The notes beneath the pieces are model-generated. The model worked only from the letters and a program-made list of their open reading frames with translations, made no database searches and was not told the origin of the DNA. 64,000 nt of DNA from Cephalotus follicularis (taxonomy: Eukaryota; Streptophyta; Magnoliopsida; Oxalidales; Cephalotaceae): contig BDDD01000025.1 in assembly GCA_001972305.1 (NCBI GenBank), positions 477,593-541,592 on the forward strand. Reading direction: 5' to 3'. Of this stretch, positions 56,991 through 64,000 are shown piece by piece. Numbering within the stretch: position 1 is the first letter of the stretch; each line of letters begins with the position of its first letter. The position numbers and the translations under genes were made by a program.

Positions 56991-59042
56991 ATGACTTATT
57001 CTATCAATAGGGAGACATACAAGATGTCAGCCTATCACCTCACTAAAGTTGCACACTTGTTTGGCATTTTAGCCATCATTCTCATGCTGGTTTGGTTGCT
57101 GCATTTTCGTGGGGGTATCGAGTATGATTCGGATAGTTCAAATCGTGTTTTCAACGTAAATGATTCCAGCCGTTACCATTTCCTTTCCATACTTGATTGC
57201 ACAATGTGTTTTACACCAGTTTATTTATTTGTCCAATCAAAAATCAAAATCTCTTTTTACACAATATGGCAGGTCCATCCATTTCTTATGTTCTGCGGAT
57301 TCATTTTTCTGTCTGGTGAAGGTATTTACTGCACTATTATATGTATTGCTAGCTTTTAAGTATATAATCTTGTTGTTAGAGATTGGAATGGTCGTCATGA
57401 ATATATTCTAACAGTTTTTAAGATGGTGCTATCATGAATAGCAATTATGGCATACAAGACAGTGAGGGCGACAAGGAATGTGCAAAAGTATGTTCACATG
57501 ATACTTAACCTGTGTTCGATATGTTTGGGGATTGTTGGAATATGTGCTGTCTTCAAGTTTCATGACATGGTCAATGTAGAGGACGTTTATAGCTTGCACT
57601 CATGGATCGGGATAAGTACATTTTGCATGTTTGGTTTGCAGGTAAGAACCTAAACACGATCACTAATATTTATCCTGTAACTTTCATCTGATGTTCATAA
57701 TTACATCGTCAACGTTACAAGTAATTAATTACTTTTTGAAGTTTTCTCATGAATCCTTGATAAACTCAAAACTCATCACGAACTTTCTCAACTTTTATGA
57801 TATATTTTTTAATGAAAAAAAAATCATAGTTTGACATCATCACATTTATATTAAATTTTAATTTGAGTCATTATATTTTTATTATCTTAATTTAGCTTTG
57901 CACATTTTATTTATTCTTAATTTAACTTCATTCCTTTTATTTTTTATCAATTACATATAAAAAATCACACACTAATATCTAAATTGTCAAATCATGTAAT
58001 ATGTTACTGATTCTCTGAATATTTGACAAAAAGTATCAATATTAACCTGATAAACGAATTATTATTATTATTATTATTATTATTTAATAGTGTCATTACT
58101 CATATTTCTTTAATATGACAGGACTTGACACTTAATAAATAATTTTCATTGAGTAAATAATTTTCACTCATAACTCGACACTTAATAAATTTTTACACAA
58201 TTAGAAGAGTTAAATTAAGAATAAATAAAAAATGTGAAACTAAATTTAGACAATGAATCAGTTTAAGATTTTAGTTATAAATGTGTTATCTTATTATTTT
58301 TGAAATTTTTGAAATATATATATACAGTTTCGGAGAAAACTTGGCTCCAACCTAGATTGAAACCAAATCTTTCAACCTTTTACTAATTTATTAATTTATA
58401 ATTTATATTTCTTAAATCTATTATATCTATATAGATCATCCACATAAAATTTTAAATTAATCGGATACCACAAAATTAAATATTTATTCATAATAATTCA
58501 ATGATTATATATGTTTCACTCTGAATTATTTACAACTATTAAATTATTCTGTATAAAAACATATAAATGAAATATATATAGATTTCTAATTGATAAAAAA
58601 AATTACATATATGATCTTCATAAATAGAATATTATATTCAACGATTATATTAACAAAAATTAATCACAAATAGTTTGAATTAAAAAGGATTGAAGAATTT
58701 GACTCCAACCTAAATTGAAATCAAGTTTTCTCCTGCAGCTTCAAAATAAATTAGTTCATATTGTTGAACTTGGTTTTGCAGTGGTTGTTTGGTTTGGTTA
58801 CATTTATGTTTCCAAAAGCTTCACCAAATGCTCGGGCAATGATGCTTCCGTGGCACGTATGTGGAGGCAGGGCAATTTTCTTTATGGCAATATGTGCTGC
58901 ACTGACCGGGTTGATGGAGAAAGCTACTTTCTCGGGTCTCCAGCATCAGCCTGAAGCTCGTTTGATTAACTTCACAGGACTTTCAATTCTACTCTTCGGC
59001 ATTTTTGTGGATCTTTCTGTCGCTCTCGCCCGTTTTATGTAA
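56991..59042 (+). CDS. Cytochrome b561 family, probable transmembrane ascorbate ferrireductase (4 exons)
   Basis: Exons inferred from frame and GT/AG sites: 56991-57155, 57273-57321, 57442-57641 and 58782-59042 (stop TAA), giving 224 aa. The second Met (57024) gives 213 aa and a start MSAYHLTKVAHLFG closer to relatives, so it may be the true start. Six hydrophobic segments are expected. The four haem-ligand His of the family are seen at residues 57 (VHPFLM), 90 (KYVHMIL), 124 (SLHSWIG) and 163 (LPWHVCGG), spaced 33, 34 and 39. AYKTVRATRN (75-84) lies at the cytosolic ascorbate-site position. In the family, electrons from ascorbate cross the membrane through two haems b to monodehydroascorbate or ferric chelates on the other side, at tonoplast or other membranes; the membrane here is not predictable. 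Length matches the Arabidopsis CYB561/ACFR proteins (about 220-240 aa). Intron 3 is 1140 bp and AT-rich with a MITE-like repeat next to exon 4. The frame is intact and this is the only host gene seen. Confidence 0.88.
58061..58084. repeat. ATT trinucleotide microsatellite
   Basis: About eight ATT units in intron 3 of the cytochrome b561 gene. Confidence 0.8.
58332..58733. mobile_element. MITE-like inverted repeat in intron 3
   Basis: The left end GGAGAAAACTTG (58332-58343) and the right end CAAGTTTTCTCC (58722-58733) are perfect 12-bp inverted repeats. CTCCAACCTAGATTGAAA near the left and CTCCAACCTAAATTGAAA near the right are direct copies, so the ends have a compound structure. The interior is over 75% A+T. 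The flanking words CAGTTTC and CAGCTTC are similar but not adjacent enough to call a target duplication. It ends 48 bases before exon 4. Confidence 0.55.
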
Positions 59043-59278
59043 TCCTCTAATTATATAATGTGATCGAGCAAATATCCTCATATGTTTTATCCATTTTTTT
59101 ATCAACTAATCTGATAATATACATAAATTATACTTAAAAAATAAAAGTGTCTTATAGTTTTTCATAAATAAATATCCATTATGTGTATTGATACATCAAT
59201 TAAGCCGAGAGTTAAAACATTTATTTCAATTTATCGATGTATAAAGGTGATATTGGGAAAATATGTTTATATTAAGAA

Positions 59279-60188
59279 TGATACGTGTCCTCATTGGATG
59301 AAGCCATATGTCCAGAGGGTTTTTTGAGGCTCACGTGGACATGAGTCAGAGGAGGCCTGGTAAGGCGAGTCAGAGGAGGCCTGGTAAGGCGAGTCAGAGA
59401 AGCAAGCGAGAAGACCCTCGCCAGACACCAGAGCCGATGAGTGCTTGTTTGGCCAAGGGCGCCCCACACGACATCCGTGCCGAGGACCCCCTCTGCCCGA
59501 GGATCTCTCCTCGGGTACAGGGAAGAGGCCGTCCCTCCAAGCACTTGGGCCGAGGACCTCCTCCTCGGCATTATGGTAATGAACCCAATGTCCCAAGCAC
59601 AAGTTCCAGACGTTGAAGACCTTGAAGCAAAAGAGAAGCAAGAGGTTGATCACCTCGGCAACAATATCGTGGTTCACCTCCTCGACATCCCTGTTGCAGA
59701 GAACCTCCTTTTCCTTTATGGAATAAGGCCATAAAATCGGCCTACTTTCCAGAGATTCCCCTTCTCCCAAATATGGAAGATGAGATATAACAAACAACCT
59801 ACAAGGAAAGCAGCTACAAACCAGGTGGAGATAAGGGAGATCCCAAGATCCTCGGCATTTCCTTAGGGGACAGTTATCACCTCCGTATTTCACGCTCAAA
59901 CAGTTACAAACCGGCACTATAAATACAAGAATCAAAGACATATCTCAGGTCAGCCATTTTTACTCTCAAAGAACCTAGTTTTCTCTGTGCAAATGCCTAA
60001 CTTGAACGTCGGAGTGTCCCCAGGAGAACAACCTCATAGTCCTTCAACGTGTTTGCTCTTATGTGCAGGGAAAATATACACACTAGTTATCCTCAGCTTT
60101 CTTCTCGGAGCATTGAAACAGCGTTTCCCTAAACAAATCAAGCCCTTACACGTGGGGTACTGTTGAGGGAAGGATTTTCGCATCAACA
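59279..60188 (+). mobile_element. 5' LTR of Tat-like Gypsy element L
   Basis: It starts TGATACGTGTCCTCATTGG and ends GGATTTTCGCATCAACA. TATAAATA (59918-59925) lies about 260 bases before the LTR end. An exact 24-bp direct repeat lies at 59343-59390 (GAGTCAGAGGAGGCCTGGTA...), with a partial third copy. CCGAGGA/TCCTCGG words are dense at 59478-59570. It lies 236 bases beyond the stop codon of the cytochrome b561 gene, on the same strand. Assignment to the Tat group rests on the primer site type and gag style. Confidence 0.75.
59918..59925 (+). promoter_or_regulatory. TATA box of LTR L
   Basis: TATAAATA in the context GGCACTATAAATACAAG, a canonical plant LTR promoter position. Confidence 0.65.
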
Positions 60189-60190
60189 GT

Positions 60191-60207
60191 TGGCGCCGTC
60201 TGTGGGA
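60191..60207 (+). promoter_or_regulatory. Primer binding site of element L
   Basis: TGGCGCCGTCTGTGGGA, the type used by many Tat/Athila-related plant Gypsy elements. I did not assign the tRNA. Confidence 0.7.
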
Positions 60208-60233
60208 AACGCAGCAAAAGGCTATCAATAGCC

Positions 60234-60645
60234 ATGCCTCTGAGAAAGAACAACAACCTGTTGGGAGCCTCAAGCAGCCAACAACAGGAGATCCCTCCTC
60301 CTCTCCCGGAAGCCGCCCAAGTGGTGGCCCAAGAACAAGTTCCTGTCACTGAGGAGCGGCTCAATCGGCTCATTCAGGGGGTGGAGCGTCTCACAGATCT
60401 GTTGACGACCAACCTCGCCAACCAGGCCCGACATGTCCAAGCAAATAGCAGAGGACAAAGTGGCCTTGTTAGGCCAGCGGTGGAGATGGGGCGCCCCCGA
60501 GGTGCCAGGAGAAACCCGCCGAGGGGAGACGAACTTCCCCCAAGGCGGTCAGGGGATAATATTCCCCTGGGATGAGACATGAGATCAATGCATCTCAGAG
60601 GGCAGAGTCCTCAACTGCCTGGGATCATCCCAACGATCCCAGGAG
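60234..60645 (+). mobile_element. gag start of element L, cut by Gypsy K
   Basis: An open frame from ATG 60234 (MPLRKNNNLLGASSSQQQEI) has a helical segment (EERLNRLIQGVERLTDLLTT, residues about 40-59) and an Arg/Pro/Gly-rich part. This is typical of the N-terminus of Tat-group gag. Gypsy K is inserted at 60652, so the rest of L, if present, lies beyond the window. Confidence 0.55.
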
Positions 60646-61224
60646 AGCGCGTGTCACGCCCCGAAACGTGGGATGGGCCCCACAATTCGACACGTGGCAA
60701 TCCGTACAATCATCATGTAAATAAGCATAAAATTTAAAACTTAAATAAATAAAATCAAAATCAATAAAATCAATATCCTTTATTTAATGTGTGGATTACA
60801 GACCCAGTTCAAATCATATAAATTACATCATCATGAACCAGAATAAAATAAAATAAATACATAATTTATTTCTGCAATTGCGTCCATGGAAGCGTACTGT
60901 CGCGGAGGAGAACTTACTGTACTCTTTATCCTTGCCACTGCTGCGATGTGCCTCCAATACCTGTTCCTGTACCTGGCCCATTCAAAGGAATGGGTCAGCA
61001 ACCCTGAGGGTTGTGTAGGTCACCCCATACACGGGCACATACCAGAGGAACAAACAAATACAAGCAAAGGAGAAAATAATAAATATACATGAATACAAAG
61101 CACATAGCATAATCATCATCGTCATCATCATGCTTTTATCCTCGGACTACTCTACTCGAATCGTACATAATAATCATAACAGAGGAGTCTAGTCCGGTCA
61201 TCCTATGGTCATGGTCAATATACA

Positions 61225-61460
61225 TGGTTCACCTTTGGGATCACCAGCCCGTGGAATTCTCCTCCGGTTCACCTGCTGAGTGGTTCACCCTTTGCTCACC
61301 TGCTCGCGGTTCACCCCTTGGATCACCAGCCTTGGCGGATTTCACCCTTAGGTTCACCATTGGCGGATTCGCCCGAGGATCACCTGCCTTGCGGTATTCA
61401 CCCCTTAGGTTCACCTGCTCGGCGGAATTCTCCCCAGTCGGGCTCACCAGCCTGGCATTA
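61225..61460. repeat. GGTTCACC / GGATCACC minisatellite
   Basis: Irregular units built of GGTTCACCTGCTCGGCGGA, TTCACCCCTTGGATCACC and AGCCTTGGCGGA, period about 20 and 40 bases, ten or more copies. It lies 0.57-0.81 kb from the 3' end of LTR K, matching the position of minisatellites in other Gypsy LTRs. Confidence 0.8.
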
Positions 61461-61689
61461 TCCTTAAACTTCTTTTCCAATTTCTATTCATTGCCTTTAA
61501 CATTTAAAAAGAATCATTCCTTATGCATAGTGAAACGCCATTAAGAGACATGTAAAACGCATGCATGGTAATTCCTCAAAACGCACCGTACGGCTTTCAC
61601 TTAAATCTCTCCTTCTTCATTCGTTGCATGCATACTGTAACATTTAAACCTTGGCGCCAATTCATCTTCGTCTTTCCTCCTCCTAGGGC

Positions 61690-62640
61690 CATGGCGCTTA
61701 ACACAGCACACTTAAAACGCGTGACAGTGGACGAGGATGACCACGACACTTTGTCCTCGGAAGTTTGGCGTTATTACAGTGGACCAGCTTCGTGAGTGCA
61801 GGTCGACCATGGCGCCCTGCAATGGTGCGTTCTCGGACAGAGCAGAGGAGAGTGCAAGGCGCCTTCGTGGGTAGCTCTTGTGCTTCTCCATGCTTGGGAC
61901 GCATGGCCTTGCTTCCTCGGACACCTGGGATTAATGCTTCCTTGGCAGCGTCCTCAGAACGGTGCTGGCGCATCTCTCACGTTGTGGCAGAGAGCGATGT
62001 GCATGGCAGAGGACAAGGACGTCCTCTGCGCATGGTGTCCTCAGTGTCTTGAGTCCTCTGCTCCTATGCTCGATCGGTGGCACTTCGGCAGGTCACCTCG
62101 GCGCTTTAGTTCCTCAAGCATGAACCCATGGACTTGCAGAGGATAGGACACATGCAGAGGACAATGGCGTCCTCTGCACTTGCGTTCTCGGGCATTCACA
62201 GGATGGAACGTGCGCATAGGAGTAAAGTATCCTCTGCACTTGGCACCTCAGCATCTTTATGGTGGGAGCTCGACACCATTGCATGCACAGGACGCATGCA
62301 GTGCACAATGGCGAGCTCGACTAGGCATCCTCAGCAGTGTGTTTTCTACACTTGCGTTGGTGCTTCCTCTGCTTTCCACAGGCATGCACATGACGCCCGA
62401 CGCTGCATGTTGCTCAGCGCATCACGTCAGCACGCCCGATAGTGCCCAACATTATAGCATCTCGGGTGTATAACGATGGCACCTCGGACGCGTGTTGTTG
62501 GATCCTCGGGTGTTGCCACTGGCTCCTTGCACAATGGCAGCAGCTCATTGTCTTTCACATTGGTAATGAGGTTCGGGTGTGGTAGAGGAGCATGACCAGT
62601 AAAGCTCAACATCCACCACTCCTCTGCATGAGGTGTTCCT
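61690..62640. repeat. TCCTCGG / GTCCTCTGC motif array
   Basis: Many copies of TCCTCGGA, GCAGAGGACA and GTCCTCTGCAC words in both orientations at 20-60-base spacing, for example GACGTCCTCTGCGC and GGCGTCCTCTGCAC. It occupies the place taken by TCGAC arrays in other Gypsy LTRs. Short frames here are by-products. Confidence 0.7.
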
Positions 62641-62998
62641 CACAAGTACACTGTTTATGTAACAGTGGCGCACGAAAAGGTAGAGGAAGGTAACCACGTG
62701 AAAGGCTCATTGTTTGCATGCATAGGGGAGCATAATGCAATTTGGCAGAGGAGAAAACCTTGTATACTACCTCTTCATTTTCTCTTTACAATCATAATAT
62801 AGGCATATACAAAGATTCAACAATAACCCTTGACACAGGACAAGCAACAATAAAAATATACTCATCAAGCAGACAATAGAATACAGAGAAGACAAACATC
62901 AACACATAACAATCCACACACACAATATGCTGGTAGGTACTCAGGTATAGAGCAACCTACTTGGAGATGGTTGGGAACGGAGATCGTCTTCTTGCTCC

Positions 62999-64000
62999 TC
63001 AGTTCCTGGACTTCCTTTCTTGCCAAGGACTCCCACACTTCCAATCGTCTCTTCCCTTTTCTCTTGCTTCCAAAATGTTTCTTGCATGTTTTTCCCCAAG
63101 GCTTGGTCTTTGGTGTTCTGCTTTAACCTGTTGGCATGTCAAACAGGAAGCAACATATTCAGCTATCTCTCTTTTCATGTTGTTCCACCAATAGTCCAGC
63201 TTTAGATCCCGGTACATCTTGGTACTTCCTGGATGTACGGAGAAGCTAGAACGATGCGCTTGTGACAACAGTTCATCCTTTACTTCTTTATTATTAGGAA
63301 CACATATTCTGCCCTGGTATCGGATTAATCCATCACCTTGTACAGAAAAGTCCGGTTTCAAACCTCCATCTTCGCTCAAAGCTAGCTTGAGAAGATCACC
63401 ATCGTGGCTTTGAGCTTCACGGATTCGGTCCATTAGCCATGGACGTGTCTGAATATGAGCAATGGTTAGGCAAGCTAAGCGGCGACTAAGAGCATCTGCA
63501 ACCACATTAGCTTTGCCGGGATGGTATTGTATTTCACAATTGTAGTCATTAAGCAACTCCATCCATCTGCGTTATCTCATATTCAGGTCCTTCTGTGAAA
63601 ATAGGTACTTTAAACTCTTGTGATCAGTATACACCTCGAACCTTGTACCATATAAATAATGCCTCCATTTACGCAGAGCGAATACTATCGCTGCCAGCTC
63701 AAGATCGTGAGTGGGATAGTTTTCTTCATGGGGCTTCAGTTTCCGTGAGGCGTATGCGATCACTCTTCCATTCTGCATAAGGACACAACCCAGGCCACTG
63801 CCTGATGCGTCACTGTATACAACGAAGCCTTCGTTGCCTTCTTGTAAGGCTAGGATTGGCGCAGTAGTCAGACGATGCTTTAACTCTTGGAAACTCCGTT
63901 CACAAGCATCATCCCACACAAAAGCTACATTCTTCTGCGTCAATCTAGTCAGAGGTGTTGCTATTTTTGAAAAGCCCTCAACAAACCGACGGTAATATCC
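62999..64000 (-). mobile_element. pol part of Gypsy K (RT end, RNase H, integrase finger)
   Basis: On the minus strand: the RNase H block ([58 protein letters not shown]) at 63572-63900, then [20 protein letters not shown] and the integrase zinc finger ([31 protein letters not shown]) to about 63100. The 3' side then departs from normal integrase sequence. Related to F and J but a distinct copy. It has few breaks within the visible part. Confidence 0.85.

Larger units (their letters stand above)
60652..64000 (-). mobile_element. Gypsy element K (runs off the window, broken)
   Basis: Minus-strand element whose 3' LTR starts on the + strand TGTCACGCCCCGAAACG at 60652. Pol sequence fills 62999-64000. 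The LTR/internal boundary is not clear; the LTR extends at least to about 61780 and more likely to near 62950. The 5-mer before it is GCGCG (60647-60651), whose partner lies outside the window. The pol part is shortened relative to a full element. The other LTR and gag are outside. Confidence 0.7.

Noticed and set aside
57156-57359. Continuous 122-codon frame from 56991 taken as a single b561 exon
   Set aside because: The stretch 57156-57272 breaks the family alignment, while removing it as a GT-AG intron restores FNVHPFLMF; the frame is open by chance.
61796-62473. Frames of 95-116 codons in the region of LTR K
   Set aside because: All are GC-rich by-products of the TCCTCGG/CCTCTGC array, overlap in several frames, and show no domain.

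Overview
The window looks like a gene-poor, repeat-saturated stretch of a flowering-plant nuclear chromosome. The evidence is long Ty3/Gypsy LTRs of 2-3 kb, Copia elements primed by initiator tRNA-Met, a FAR1/MULE-type DNA transposon with long terminal inverted repeats, and one intron-containing gene of a plant protein family. The species cannot be named from the sequence; a dicot is my guess. Only one host gene is visible in 64 kb: a four-exon cytochrome b561 (transmembrane ascorbate ferrireductase) at 56991-59042 on the + strand.

Region 1-37.7 kb is a deep nest of elements. The oldest visible layer is a minus-strand Copia element. Its 3' LTR lies near 1.1-2.05 kb, its RNase H part at 2.2-2.9 kb, and its reverse transcriptase in two parts at 6.23-6.46 kb and 37.26-37.72 kb. 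About 31 kb is wedged into that reverse transcriptase. Within it, LTR A (6466-37261) holds solo LTR B (8095-11053, target duplication TCAAC) and LTR C (11561-36901, CCTTG). C holds LTR D (12127-20388, AAATG), which was split by a 5-kb MULE (12164-17116), and the MULE was itself hit by a Copia solo LTR. C, or a related piece E, also holds Gypsy element F (22215-36210, minus strand), which contains a Copia-like solo LTR (H) and a gag-only Copia-type element G (31105-34757, AGCAT). Smaller solo LTRs at 2877-3965 and 3970-6233 sit in the RNase H side of the outer Copia.

Region 37.7-43.2 kb holds two oppositely oriented fragments of non-autonomous LTR elements with a plant-transposon-type ORF and an 80-bp triple tandem repeat. 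Region 43.2-56.1 kb is a 2.8-kb solo LTR (I) split by a structurally complete young Gypsy chromovirus (J, 45552-55656). Region 56.1-59.3 kb is the host gene with a MITE-like repeat on each side of its first three exons, one upstream and one in intron 3. Region 59.3-64 kb is a Tat-like Gypsy LTR and gag start (L), interrupted by another Gypsy element (K) that runs off the window.

Two themes cut across families. First, most LTRs, both Copia and Gypsy, carry an array of short degenerate repeats built on a TCGAC/GTCAACG core. It lies upstream of the TATA box in Copia LTRs and downstream of it in Gypsy LTRs. Second, most Gypsy LTRs carry a minisatellite about 0.6-1.4 kb from their 3' end, and in several of these the unit is itself a small inverted repeat. 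These are the most unusual signals in the window.
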